Assembly (NCBI GenBank): GCA_024637095.1 | Contig: JAGXFV010000049.1 | Span: 1-64,000, forward strand | Direction of reading: 5' to 3' | DNA: 64,000 nucleotides | Source of the DNA: Actinomycetes bacterium | GTDB lineage: Bacteria > Actinomycetota > Thermoleophilia > RBG-16-64-13 | In this document: positions 53,709-62,329 of the stretch, piece after piece | How the letters are laid out: each line of letters starts with the position of its first letter | Numbering within the stretch: the first letter of the stretch is position 1 | Translations under genes and position numbers: made by a program | The notes under the pieces: model-generated | Databases searched by the model: none | The model's input: the letters and a program-made list of their open reading frames with translations, nothing else | What the model was told of the DNA's origin: nothing

Positions 53709-54578
53709 ATGGCCATTTTGATCGACGAGAGCAGCCGCGTGGTGGTGCAGGGGATCACCGGCCGAGAGGGCTCGTTTCACGCCCTGCGCAACCGCGATTA
53801 CGGAACTCAGGTGGTGGCCGGCGTCACCCCGGGCAAGGGGGGCCGGCAGGTCGAGGGGATACCGGTGTTCGATACCGTGCGCGGGGCGGTCGAGGCCGAA
53901 GGGGTCGACACTTCGCTGATCTTCGTGCCCGCGCGGTTTGCGGCGGACGCAATGTACGAGGCGATCGATGCGGGGGTGGGCGTCGTCGTCACCATCACCG
54001 AAGGCATTCCGGTGCACGACATGCTGCGCGCCTACCATCACGCCCGGGCGCAAGGCGTCACGCTGATCGGCCCCAACTGCCCGGGACTTATTTCTCCAGG
54101 CCGCGCCAACGTGGGCATCATCCCGACCTCGGTGTTCAAGCAGGGAGGCGTGGGCCTCGTGAGCCGTTCCGGCACTCTCACCTACCAGATCGCCCACGAA
54201 CTAACCCGGCGGGGGATCGGTCAGTCGACCGCGGTGGGGATTGGTGGCGACCCGATCGTGGGATCTTCCTTCATCGACGTCCTGGAGAGATTCGGGGCAG
54301 ACGAACAGACCGAGGCCGTGGTGCTGGTCGGTGAGATCGGCGGCAGCGAGGAGGAGGCGGCGGCTGCTTGGGCTCAGGAGCACCTTGACAAGCCTGTGGT
54401 GGCCTACGTCGCCGGCTTCACCGCGCCGCCCGGAAAGCAGATGGGCCACGCCGGGGCGATCATCTCCGGTTCGGCGGGCACCGCGCAGGCGAAGCAACAG
54501 GCACTGGAGGCTGCGGGCATCCGCGTGGGTAAGGATCCGAGCGAGGTGGGAGAACTGGTCGCCGGGGCCCTTTGCTAG
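53709..54578 (+). CDS. sucD: Succinyl-CoA synthetase alpha subunit
   Basis: A 289-residue CoA-binding subunit. [20 protein letters not shown] binds CoA; the phosphohistidine loop is [16 protein letters not shown], with His in [16 protein letters not shown] is a further mark. Its stop shares CTAG with the convergent hypothetical gene. Confidence 0.95.
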   Translation: MAILIDESSRVVVQGITGREGSFHALRNRDYGTQVVAGVTPGKGGRQVEGIPVFDTVRGAVEAEGVDTSLIFVPARFAADAMYEAIDAGVGVVVTITEGIPVHDMLRAYHHARAQGVTLIGPNCPGLISPGRANVGIIPTSVFKQGGVGLVSRSGTLTYQIAHELTRRGIGQSTAVGIGGDPIVGSSFIDVLERFGADEQTEAVVLVGEIGGSEEEAAAAWAQEHLDKPVVAYVAGFTAPPGKQMGHAGAIISGSAGTAQAKQQALEAAGIRVGKDPSEVGELVAGALC

Positions 54579-54904
54579 AGCAGCGTGAGCCGGGCCAGGA
54601 GGGCGAAGACGTAACCCTCGAGGGCGAAGGAGACGAGTATCAGGGCGAACCCGACGGCCAGGAGCATTAGGCCGTTGCTTTCCCGGTTTACGTCGCCCCT
54701 CGCCCCCTCGTCCGCCCGGGAGGCGGAGTCGAAGCCCGAGTTGTTCACGGGAGCGAGCACCGATAGGCGCGCTAGGCAGCCCACGCCCTGCAGGGTGGCT
54801 GCGCCAAAAAGCGCGGTGAAGTACCCGGCCAGCCCGAGCACGATTCCCAGGACCAGCGACGAGAGAATGAGGTCCAAAGCGTTGGAGCCGGGTAGCACTT
54901 CCAT
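54575..54904 (-). CDS. Hypothetical two-span membrane protein
   Basis: A 109-residue protein with an N-terminal hydrophobic segment ([20 protein letters not shown]) and a C-terminal one ([20 protein letters not shown]) separated by a polar loop of about 40 residues. No family recognised. It overlaps sucD convergently by 4 nt. Its start is opposite the DUF2284 gene. Confidence 0.6.
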   Translation of the reverse strand: MEVLPGSNALDLILSSLVLGIVLGLAGYFTALFGAATLQGVGCLARLSVLAPVNNSGFDSASRADEGARGDVNRESNGLMLLAVGFALILVSFALEGYVFALLARLTLL

Positions 54905-54954
54905 GAAGTTACCTTAGCACCGGCGGCGGAGACTGTAACCCGAAAAGCGGATGG

Positions 54955-55566
54955 ATGAAAATGAGCGAGGACGCGGAAAAGTTTTCCTTCTTATTGACGG
55001 CGGCCAGAGAGCTGGGCGCGGACGGCGTGGCGATCATCGAGGCCGGCCAGGTCGTGGTGGACGAGCGCGTGCGCCTGAAGTGCGCCGTTCCTCGCTGTCA
55101 CGGCTACGGCCGCTATCTCAACTGCCCCCCGAACACTCTTTCGGTGGCAGAGTTTCGAGAGGTGCTGGCCCGATACTCCAGCGCGATGATCGTTCAGGTG
55201 GAATCGAGCCACTCTTCCCTGGACCTGGACGATGAGGGACTCGCGGGCAAGGATCTGGCCGCGCTCGAAGAAGAAATGCACGGCGATCAGACCCGGTTGC
55301 TCGGCAGGATCCTGGGCGGTCTCGAAGCGGCGGCGCTCAAGGCAGAGTACTACTACGCCACCGGCTTCACTGGGGGTCTCTGTTCGCTTTGCCCGGATTG
55401 CGTGGGAATTGCCGGCGGCGAGCCGTGCCGCCATCCTTTTGAGGCGCGCCCGGCCATGGAAGGTGTGGGCATTGACGTTTTCCGCACGGCGGCGAATGCC
55501 GGGCTGCCGATTGCCCTCTCCTCGGACCAGCCTGTGCGCTGGACCGGCCTGCTGCTGATCGACTGA
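54955..55566 (+). CDS. DUF2284 cysteine-rich predicted metal-binding protein
   Basis: A 203-residue protein with the DUF2284 pattern: KCAVPRCHGYGRYLNCPPNT near residue 40 and GGLCSLCPDCVG...EPCRHP near 140, followed by GVGIDVFRTAANAGLPI. At least eight cysteines are suited to Fe-S or zinc binding. DUF2284 genes are common in methanogens and anaerobes and often lie near corrinoid genes. ATG 54955 or 54961 may be the start. Function unknown. Confidence 0.8.
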   Translation: MKMSEDAEKFSFLLTAARELGADGVAIIEAGQVVVDERVRLKCAVPRCHGYGRYLNCPPNTLSVAEFREVLARYSSAMIVQVESSHSSLDLDDEGLAGKDLAALEEEMHGDQTRLLGRILGGLEAAALKAEYYYATGFTGGLCSLCPDCVGIAGGEPCRHPFEARPAMEGVGIDVFRTAANAGLPIALSSDQPVRWTGLLLID

Positions 55567-55567
55567 A

Positions 55568-55613
55568 CAGGGTTACCGGGCGGGGCTACTCAGGGTTACC
55601 GGGCGGGGCTACT
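55568..55613. repeat. Perfect 23-nt tandem duplication
   Basis: A 23-nt unit beginning CAGGGTTACCGGGCGGGG occurs twice in direct tandem at 55568-55590 and 55591-55613, in the gap between convergent DUF2284 and DUF6951 genes; the second copy covers the DUF6951 stop codon. Confidence 0.85.
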
Positions 55614-55977
55614 CTTTCTCGAGCTTGATGCTGACGTCGCGGGGCAGCGCAAGCCCGGCGGCCGCCTCGCATGCCTTGAGTATCCCGGAGCCGACCGGAC
55701 AGGTGACGTGCCTCACGCATTCGGACAGCGCTCCGTAGACCTGGCCTTGGCCCAGGCCGGACCGGGTTTCCTCGAGCATGTCCACCTCGGGCAGACGATC
55801 CGCGGCTTTCTGGATGGCGGCGCAGTCGCTGGTGATCTCGAGCTTGACCTTGCGCATGGATTCCGCCTCGGCCAAGATATCGGCGTGGAAACCGCAGACT
55901 CCGGGATCCACCCTCGCGCGCACTCGTCCGGTCTTCGCGCCGCTGGTTTTGGGGCTTATCTTTTTTGAAGTGCTCAT
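55609..55977 (-). CDS. DUF6951-like cysteine-containing small protein
   Basis: A 122-residue protein: a basic N-terminus, then VDPGVCGFHADILAEAES, VKLEITSDCAAIQKAAD and VRHVTCPVGSGILKACEAAA. Four conserved-looking cysteines at strand ends suggest metal binding. I link it to the DUF6951 family from this pattern. It converges with DUF2284 and could be functionally paired with it. Confidence 0.65.
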   Translation of the reverse strand: MSTSKKISPKTSGAKTGRVRARVDPGVCGFHADILAEAESMRKVKLEITSDCAAIQKAADRLPEVDMLEETRSGLGQGQVYGALSECVRHVTCPVGSGILKACEAAAGLALPRDVSIKLEKE

Positions 55978-56125
55978 GGTGACATCATACCCTAGGTGGT
56001 ATTAGAGGAAAGCGATCGAGGGATAAGCGGAAGGGATGTTCGACAAACAGCCGTTCCAAACGAAGTGCGGTCGGTTAGAGTGCATGGCATTGTATGCTGT
56101 GGCAACACGGGCTAGAGGGGGGCGA

Positions 56126-56452
56126 GTGGGTTTTAATCTATCGTGGACCGGACTTGCCGGCAGCGTTCTGGGGATTATCGCCGGTCTTGTGATCTTGGGG
56201 TTCGACGTGAGCAGGTTGACCGTGGCCGGTTCCGAGGAAACCGCCGCCACCATAGGGGTGATCACGATTGGCCTAGGCGTGATCGGTTTGGTCATGGCTT
56301 TCCTTTCCGAGTCATCACCGCGCTTTGCCCGCGCGGTCTTTCTCGTGCTTGGGATAGCCGGTTTTCTCGTGGCCGCGATGCTCTGGATTCCTGCGGGCCT
56401 TCTCATGCTATTCGAGGGCCTTTCCGGGTTATTCGTACAGGAAGACAGCTAG
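56126..56452 (+). CDS. Small membrane protein, unknown
   Basis: A 108-residue protein with about three to four hydrophobic helices (LAGSVLGIIAGLVILGF, TIGVITIGLGVIGLVMAF, AVFLVLGIAGFLVAAML). GTG 56126 with AGAGGGGGG upstream is preferred to the ATG at 56036, whose leader lacks membrane character. No family recognised. Confidence 0.6.
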   Translation: MGFNLSWTGLAGSVLGIIAGLVILGFDVSRLTVAGSEETAATIGVITIGLGVIGLVMAFLSESSPRFARAVFLVLGIAGFLVAAMLWIPAGLLMLFEGLSGLFVQEDS

Positions 56453-56472
56453 GCGTTACCCTGGCCGGCGGC

Positions 56473-56811
56473 CTAGCCGTTCCCGCCCCGGTGCAGGGTC
56501 AAGAGGAAGACCATCTTGTCCGGGGCATCCACGGCGTGCTTGAGCTCTGCGGGCATGTAGACATAGGTGCCGGGACCGGCGTCGTGCCGCTCGTCGCCGA
56601 GCGTTATGGATGCGGTCCCGTCGAGGACGTGGATCGAAGCCGGGACACTGGCGGTATGCTCTGAGAGGCACTGCCCGGGGCTGAACGCGAAGAGGACTAT
56701 CTTGGTCTCCGGAGTGTCGACGATGGTCTTGCTAACGATCCCGTCCTTGGCGTACTCGATCATCTCATCGAGGTTTCCCACCCAGCGTGAAGTGCCTTCC
56801 GTCTCGGCCAT
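56473..56811 (-). CDS. Cupin-domain protein
   Basis: A 112-residue single cupin barrel: SPGQCLSEHTASVPASIHVL contains one metal-ligand set and PGTYVYMPAELKHAVDA the second. Small cupins of this type bind a metal and act as sensors, isomerases or dioxygenases. The role cannot be assigned. Confidence 0.8.
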   Translation of the reverse strand: MAETEGTSRWVGNLDEMIEYAKDGIVSKTIVDTPETKIVLFAFSPGQCLSEHTASVPASIHVLDGTASITLGDERHDAGPGTYVYMPAELKHAVDAPDKMVFLLTLHRGGNG

Positions 56812-57055
56812 GAACCGCTCCTCTGCAGTCGTTCCTCAGTTGCGCCCGTCCACCCTAGGCCGCAAGCCCGGTGGTTAGCCCTTCAGTCTATGCGCTATGG
56901 GCAGAGCTCCTGGCTTTCCGCCGCCTTGGGGGGGCGTCGCCGGGCCGCGGGCATGGGCAAAACTGCCCCGGCCGCAGACCTATCTAAACCTCGGGGAACG
57001 GGTCGCACTCAAGAACCGGCGGGGGGCCGGAAGCGCCTCCTGCCTGCCGCGGAGG

Positions 57056-58051
57056 CTAGCCGGTGAAGCGCTTGTCCGGAGCGTAGCCTATCTGCAGACC
57101 GGTGGCCTCGCGCACTCGCTCCATCACAGGCTCAGCCACGGCGCGGGCTCGACGCCCACCTTCCACCAGGACTTCCTCGACGTAAGCCGGATTGTCCGCG
57201 AGTTCCTTGCGCCGCTCGCGGTAGGGTCCAAAGTTCTCGTCGATCAACTCGAGCAGGCGCTTCTTGGCTTCGCCGTAGCCCATGCCGCCGGCGCGGTAGC
57301 GCGTCTCCCACTCGGCCGTCTCGGCGGAGTCGGCCATTAGGCGGAGCAGCAGAAACGGGGTCGAAGTCTCGGGGTCTTTGGGCTCCTCGACCGGCGTGGG
57401 ATCGGTGACGATCCCCATCACCTTCTTTTTCAGAGGTTTGCCCTCCTCGAAGATGCCGATCTGGTTGTCGTAGCTCTTGGACATCTTGCGACCGTCGACG
57501 CCGGGGACCACTGCGGTGCTCTCCAGGATGCGCGCCTCGGGAACCACGAAGGTCTTTCCGAACTCGTTGTTGAACTTAACGGCGATGTCGCGGGTCATCT
57601 CGATATGCTGTTTTTGGTCCTGGCCCACCGGGACGAGCTCGGAGAGATAGATGAGGATATCGGCCGCCTGCAGCACCGGATAGGCGAAGAGCCCGTGGTT
57701 GGGAGACAGGCCCTGAGCTACCTTGTCCTTGTAGCTCACCGCCCGCTCGAGCATCCCCATGGGAGTAACACACGAGAGAATCCAGCAGAGCTCGGTAACC
57801 TGAGGCACGTCGGCCTGGCGGAACAGAGTGGTCTTCTCCGGATCCAGGCCGAGGGCCAGGTAATCCAGGGCCACGGCGTTGGTCAGATCGCGGAGCTCAA
57901 TTGCGTCGTGGATGGTGGTCAGCGCGTGATAGCTGGCGATAAAGTAGAAAGCCTCGTTCTCCCGCTGCAGCTCGAGATGCTGCCGCAGAGCGCCGAAGTA
58001 ATTGCCGAGATGCAGTCGGCCCGAAGGTTGAATGCCGGATAACACGCGCAT
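57056..58051 (-). CDS. trpS: Tryptophanyl-tRNA synthetase
   Basis: A 331-residue class I synthetase. The HIGH-type motif is PSGRLHLGNYFG and the KMSKS loop is GRKMSKSYDNQ; YPVLQAADILIY and VPVGQDQKQHIE are family marks. It lies opposite the fumarase operon, with a 376-nt region between. Confidence 0.96.
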   Translation of the reverse strand: MRVLSGIQPSGRLHLGNYFGALRQHLELQRENEAFYFIASYHALTTIHDAIELRDLTNAVALDYLALGLDPEKTTLFRQADVPQVTELCWILSCVTPMGMLERAVSYKDKVAQGLSPNHGLFAYPVLQAADILIYLSELVPVGQDQKQHIEMTRDIAVKFNNEFGKTFVVPEARILESTAVVPGVDGRKMSKSYDNQIGIFEEGKPLKKKVMGIVTDPTPVEEPKDPETSTPFLLLRLMADSAETAEWETRYRAGGMGYGEAKKRLLELIDENFGPYRERRKELADNPAYVEEVLVEGGRRARAVAEPVMERVREATGLQIGYAPDKRFTG

Positions 58052-58427
58052 GGCCTAGAACCATAGCGCAACCATGGCGGGGCGCCAATACGGTCGAGCC
58101 TCGGCGCCCGTTCGCGCTCGCTAATGCCAATCGGCACCTGTTTGGTCGGACCTTCCATCTAACGGATGACTATGCTAAAACTAGCGCAAGCGTCCGAACG
58201 GGCGTCGTAGGGCTGTTGCTACAGCGACCGTGCCCCGCTCGAGGGTAACCCCCAGGGCAGTCGGTACGGTGGAAAGCTCTAGCGATCCAGTGACCTCTCC
58301 GTCTCGCGGGGTGGCTGCTGGATTTTTTCGTTGGGGGGTTTTGGATTCTTGGCTTCGCCGGGCGCGATTCCGCTTTGCCTTTGCCTGCGGACCTGCCCAA
58401 CGCTAGAGTTGAGCTGAAGGAGGGAGC
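58052..58427. other. trpS-fumarase intergenic region
   Basis: A 376-nt gap between divergent genes. It contains a FadR-type site at 58143-58153. No RNA gene or credible open frame was seen, and no promoter with good -35/-10 spacing stands out. Confidence 0.5.
58143..58153. promoter_or_regulatory. FadR-type operator near the fumarase operon
   Basis: TGGTCGGACCT is identical to operator 1 of the corrinoid operon at 27854, and the following TC extends the match to 13 nt. It lies upstream of the fumarase-SdhCDAB genes, so the same or a related GntR regulator may act here. Confidence 0.45.
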
Positions 58428-59273
58428 ATGAGGGAGCTGCAAGCCGCCGCAATCACGGACGCCGTCTCCAGGCTGGCCAAGGAGGCCTGCTACTTCTTGC
58501 CCAAGGACGTGGTCGACAAGTTCGACAGCGCCCTGGAGAGCGAGGAGTCCGAGACCGGCAGGGATATTCTGCGCCAGCTTCGGGAGAACGTGAGCATCGC
58601 CGACGCCGAGGAAGTCCCCCTCTGCCAGGACACCGGCTTTACCGTGGTCTTCATGGAGATCGGTCAGGATGTGCACGTGACCGGTGGCGACCTCAACGAG
58701 GCCGTCAATGAGGGAGTAAAACGCGGCTACGAAGAAGGTTATCTGCGCAAGTCGATGGTCACGCAGCCCTTCGGCGAACGCAAGAATACCGGTGACAACA
58801 CCCCGGCCATCATCCACAGCAGCATCGTCCCCGGGGAGCAGGTGAAGATCACCTTGCTGCCCAAAGGCGGGGGCGCGGAGAACATGAGCGCCCTGGCGAT
58901 GCTGAAACCCAGCCAGGGCCGACAGGGAGTCGTCGACTTCGTGCTCAACACCATCAGCAATGCCGGCCCGAACGCCTGCCCTCCGCTGATTATCGGCGTG
59001 GGCGTGGGCGGAAGCTTCGACAAGGTCACCTATCTGGCGAAGAAGGCGATTCTGCGCGACGTCGGGTCACGGAACCCCGAACCCCACCTGGCCGAACTGG
59101 AGGACGAACTCGAGCGCCGGGCCAATGACCTGGGCATCGGTCCCATGGGGATGGGCGGTCGCACCACGGTGATGGATGTGTTCGTCGAGGAGTACCCTAC
59201 GCATATCGCGGCGCTGCCGGTGGGCGTCAATATCCAGTGCCACTCGGCCCGGCACAAGGAGGTGGTCCTGTGA
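58428..59273 (+). CDS. Class I fumarate hydratase, alpha subunit
   Basis: A 281-residue N-terminal-domain subunit of two-component class I fumarase, a [4Fe-4S] hydro-lyase. PLCQDTGFTVVFMEIG, GERKNTGDNTPAIIHSSIVP and NACPPLIIGVGVGGSFD contain the cluster cysteines. Class I fumarases are oxygen-sensitive, in line with an anaerobic habit. A GGAGGGAG site precedes the ATG and the stop overlaps the beta gene. Confidence 0.93.
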   Translation: MRELQAAAITDAVSRLAKEACYFLPKDVVDKFDSALESEESETGRDILRQLRENVSIADAEEVPLCQDTGFTVVFMEIGQDVHVTGGDLNEAVNEGVKRGYEEGYLRKSMVTQPFGERKNTGDNTPAIIHSSIVPGEQVKITLLPKGGGAENMSALAMLKPSQGRQGVVDFVLNTISNAGPNACPPLIIGVGVGGSFDKVTYLAKKAILRDVGSRNPEPHLAELEDELERRANDLGIGPMGMGGRTTVMDVFVEEYPTHIAALPVGVNIQCHSARHKEVVL

Positions 59274-59839
59274 GCGAGAAGCGCATCACCACGCCCCTAA
59301 CCGAAGAGGCAATCGCGGATCTGCACAGCGGGGACCGCGTGCTCATTTCGGGCAAGATCCTCACCGGCCGCGACGCGGCGCACAAGCGACTGGTCGAGCT
59401 CGTGGAAAAGGGTGAGCCACTCCCGGTCGCGCTGGGGGGGCAGATCATCTACTTCGTGGGTCCCTCGCCGGCAAAGCCGGGGCAGGTCATCGGCTCTGCC
59501 GGACCAACCACCTCGGGGCGCATGGACTCTTACTCTCCGGTCCTGCTGGAATTGGGGCTCAAAGGCATGATCGGGAAGGGCTATCGCAACCAAGAGGTCC
59601 GCGACGCCCTGATCAAGCACAAGGCAGTTTATTTCGGAGCGATCGGAGGTGCGGCCGCCCTGATCGCCAGGCGAATCTCCTCCGCCAAGGTCATCGCCTA
59701 TGAGGATCTTGGCGCGGAGGCCATCCGCGAACTCGAGGTGGAGGATTTTCCCGCCGTGGTGGTGAACGACATCTACGGCGGCGACGCCTATCAGGAGGGC
59801 CGGGCCAAATTCGAGCGGAAGGAGGCGACGGGCACATGA
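59270..59839 (+). CDS. Class I fumarate hydratase, beta subunit
   Basis: A 189-residue C-terminal-domain subunit. RVLISGKILTGRDAAHKRL, FVGPSPAKPGQVIGSAGPTT and GAIGGAAALIA are typical. GTG 59270 overlaps the alpha stop (GTGA) and follows AAGGAGG. The subunit is co-translated with the alpha subunit, and its end overlaps sdhC by 4 nt. Confidence 0.92.
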   Translation: MSEKRITTPLTEEAIADLHSGDRVLISGKILTGRDAAHKRLVELVEKGEPLPVALGGQIIYFVGPSPAKPGQVIGSAGPTTSGRMDSYSPVLLELGLKGMIGKGYRNQEVRDALIKHKAVYFGAIGGAAALIARRISSAKVIAYEDLGAEAIRELEVEDFPAVVVNDIYGGDAYQEGRAKFERKEATGT

Positions 59840-60237
59840 TCGCCGAGAAGACACGGCGCAATGAGAACGTCGGCGCCGGAAATTGGAAGGGCTGGGGGAT
59901 GTGGGCGTGGATCCTCCACCGCGTCAGCGGGCTGGCCCTCGTCCTCTACCTCTTCATGCACATCAGCGTAATCGCCGCCTCCTCGCGTGGTGGGGCTGAT
60001 GAGAACATCTTCGAGACCTTCGAGCAGGACATCTTCGTCGCGCTCGATCTGCTGCTGACGGCGGCGGTGGTCTTTCACGGTCTCAACGGCCTGCGCATCC
60101 TGCTGTTTGACCTGGGCATCGGCACCTACCGCCACAAGAGCCTCTTCTACGGGGTCATGGCGGCGACGGCGGTGGTCCTGGCGGTGTTCGCCTACGCTTC
60201 CTTCTATTACATCTCGAACGGGGAGGGTCCCTGGTGA
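59836..60237 (+). CDS. sdhC: Succinate dehydrogenase cytochrome b subunit SdhC
   Basis: A 133-residue membrane subunit with three helices: WILHRVSGLALVLYLFMHI (the RxSG signature and heme-ligand His), LLLTAAVVFHGLNGLRILLF, and AATAVVLAVFAYASFYYI. It anchors SdhAB and carries heme b and the quinone site with SdhD. Four-nt overlap with sdhD. Confidence 0.9.
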   Translation: MIAEKTRRNENVGAGNWKGWGMWAWILHRVSGLALVLYLFMHISVIAASSRGGADENIFETFEQDIFVALDLLLTAAVVFHGLNGLRILLFDLGIGTYRHKSLFYGVMAATAVVLAVFAYASFYYISNGEGPW

Positions 60238-60596
60238 GACAAGAAGTCTTGCGCAAAGGTGAGGGCGGCGTTTGGCCTTGGTTTCTGCAGCGGATAACCG
60301 CGGTGCTCCTGCTCTACGGGTTGACGGTTCACTTGGTTGTACTGCACGTCCTCAACATCGGCCGACTTACTTTTGACAACATCGGCGACCGGCTGGGCTC
60401 TGGATTCTTTGTCTTCACCGATTTCCTGCTCCTTTTCGCCGTAGTCTTCCACGGCCTGAACGGAGTGCGGATGGTATTGCTGGACTACGGCTTTCAGGGC
60501 TCTAAGCGCACCGCGCTCGACGCGGCGCTTGTAGTCATCGGGGTCGCGGCGATCGCCTACGGCATCTGGGCGTTCTGGCCCTGGCTGACGGACTAG
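60234..60596 (+). CDS. sdhD: Succinate dehydrogenase membrane anchor SdhD
   Basis: A 120-residue three-helix membrane protein (FLQRITAVLLLYGLTVHLVV, LLLFAVVFHGLNGVRMVLLD, a third helix near the C-terminus). It resembles SdhC and forms the second anchor subunit; the His in TVHL and VVFHGLNG can ligate heme. Confidence 0.85.
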   Translation: MRQEVLRKGEGGVWPWFLQRITAVLLLYGLTVHLVVLHVLNIGRLTFDNIGDRLGSGFFVFTDFLLLFAVVFHGLNGVRMVLLDYGFQGSKRTALDAALVVIGVAAIAYGIWAFWPWLTD

Positions 60597-60607
60597 TAGG
60601 GGGGCGG

Positions 60608-62317
60608 ATGATCTACCACGAGCTAATCATTGTCGGAGGCGGCCTTGCGGGGCTGCGGGCAGCCATCGAGGCCAAGCGGGCCGGAGTGGATGTTGCCGTC
60701 CTCTCCCAGGTCTATCCCGCGCGCAGCCATTCCGGGGCCGCGCAGGGCGGTATCAACTCGGCGTTGGCCAATCACCCCGATTCCGCGGACGACACTCCAG
60801 AGAAGCACACCTTCGATACGGTCAAGGGGTCCGACTACCTGGCCGACCAGGACGCCGCCAAGCAGATGTGTGAGGACGCGATCCCCATCCTCTACCAGAT
60901 GGAGCACTGGGGATGTCCCTTCAGCCGCTTTGACGACGGGCGCATCGCCCAGCGCCCCTTCGGGGGCGCGGGATACCCGCGCACCTGCTACGGCACCGAC
61001 AAGACCGGCCACTATCTGCTGCATACCTGCAACAACGAGGCGATCAAGGCGGGGGTGCCTTTCTACACCGAGTGGTTCGTCACCGACATCGTGAGCGACT
61101 CCGACGGGCGCGCCTGCGGGGTCATAGCTTATGACATGACCGCCGGTGGGTTCGAGGGCTTCCAGGCCGAAGCCGTGGTTATCGCAACCGGTGGCGCCGG
61201 CCGCACCTACTCCAACTCGACGAACGCCATCATCTCGACAGGCTTCGGGGCGAGTCTCGCCTACCGGGCGGGGGTTCCCCTGAAGGACATGGAGTTCATC
61301 CAATTCCATCCCACCGGCCTTCTTACGACGAACATCCTAATGACCGAGGGTGCCCGTGGGGAAGGCGGCTATCTGATCAACGGCGAGGGCGAGCGTTTCA
61401 TGGCCAAATACGCGCCCAAGGCCATGGAATTGGCTCCGCGCGACATCACCTCGCGGTCGATCTGGACCGAGATTCTCGAGGGCCGGGGCATCGGGGGCAA
61501 GCAGTTCGTCCATCTGGATCTACGCCACCTTGGCCGCGAGAAGATCATGGAGCGGCTGCCGGGCATCCGCGATCTGTCCATTCACTTCGAGGGAGTGGAT
61601 CCGATCGACGAGCCCATCCCCATCGTTCCCAGCCAGCACTACACCATGGGCGGAATCGACACCGACGTGGACGGCCGCACCGAGCTACCGGGGCTCTTCG
61701 CAGCCGGCGAGTGCGCCTGTGTTTCGGTGCACGGCGCCAACCGTTTGGGCGGGAACTCCCTGCTCGAAACCTTGGTTTTCGGCCGCCGCAGCGGAGCGGC
61801 GGCGTCTGAGTACGTCAGCGGACTGGCGCAGCGTCGGCGCGGCGCGCCGGAGGTCGAGAAGGCTCTGCAGCGGATGGACGAAAAGCTGGCGGCGCTCACC
61901 TCGCGGTCCGACGGGGAAGACCCCTACGCCATCCGCGCCGAGATGACCGAAACCATGAAAGAGAGCTTCGGCATCTATCGTGAAGAGCAGATCATGCAGA
62001 CGGGGCTGGACAAGCTGTTGGCGCTGAACGAACGCGTGCACGACGTCTATCTTCGCCACACCGGCCGCGTGTTCAACCTGGACATGATCCGCACCTACGA
62101 GCTGCAGGGCATGGTGGAAGTGGCATTGACCACGGCCGCCGGTGCCCTGAATCGAACCGAATCTCGAGGCTCGCACTCGCGCACCGACTATCTCGCGCGA
62201 GACGACGAGAATTGGCTGGCCCATACTCTCGCCTACCGCGAGCCGTACGGCCGTCCGAGGCTGGACCGCAAGCCGGTGACTCTGGGCCTCTACGAACCGC
62301 AAGAGCGTAAGTACTAG
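60608..62317 (+). CDS. sdhA: Succinate dehydrogenase/fumarate reductase flavoprotein subunit
   Basis: A 569-residue flavoprotein with covalent FAD expected at His in RSHSGAAQGGI. FAD fold: LIIVGGGLAGLRAAIEA. Active-site region: QFHPTG, GARGEGGYLI, and HGANRLGGNSLLE. It oxidises succinate or reduces fumarate in the SdhCDAB complex. It links methylmalonyl-CoA-derived succinate to the quinone pool. Confidence 0.95.
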   Translation: MIYHELIIVGGGLAGLRAAIEAKRAGVDVAVLSQVYPARSHSGAAQGGINSALANHPDSADDTPEKHTFDTVKGSDYLADQDAAKQMCEDAIPILYQMEHWGCPFSRFDDGRIAQRPFGGAGYPRTCYGTDKTGHYLLHTCNNEAIKAGVPFYTEWFVTDIVSDSDGRACGVIAYDMTAGGFEGFQAEAVVIATGGAGRTYSNSTNAIISTGFGASLAYRAGVPLKDMEFIQFHPTGLLTTNILMTEGARGEGGYLINGEGERFMAKYAPKAMELAPRDITSRSIWTEILEGRGIGGKQFVHLDLRHLGREKIMERLPGIRDLSIHFEGVDPIDEPIPIVPSQHYTMGGIDTDVDGRTELPGLFAAGECACVSVHGANRLGGNSLLETLVFGRRSGAAASEYVSGLAQRRRGAPEVEKALQRMDEKLAALTSRSDGEDPYAIRAEMTETMKESFGIYREEQIMQTGLDKLLALNERVHDVYLRHTGRVFNLDMIRTYELQGMVEVALTTAAGALNRTESRGSHSRTDYLARDDENWLAHTLAYREPYGRPRLDRKPVTLGLYEPQERKY

Positions 62318-62329
62318 GGAGGAGCGCAG

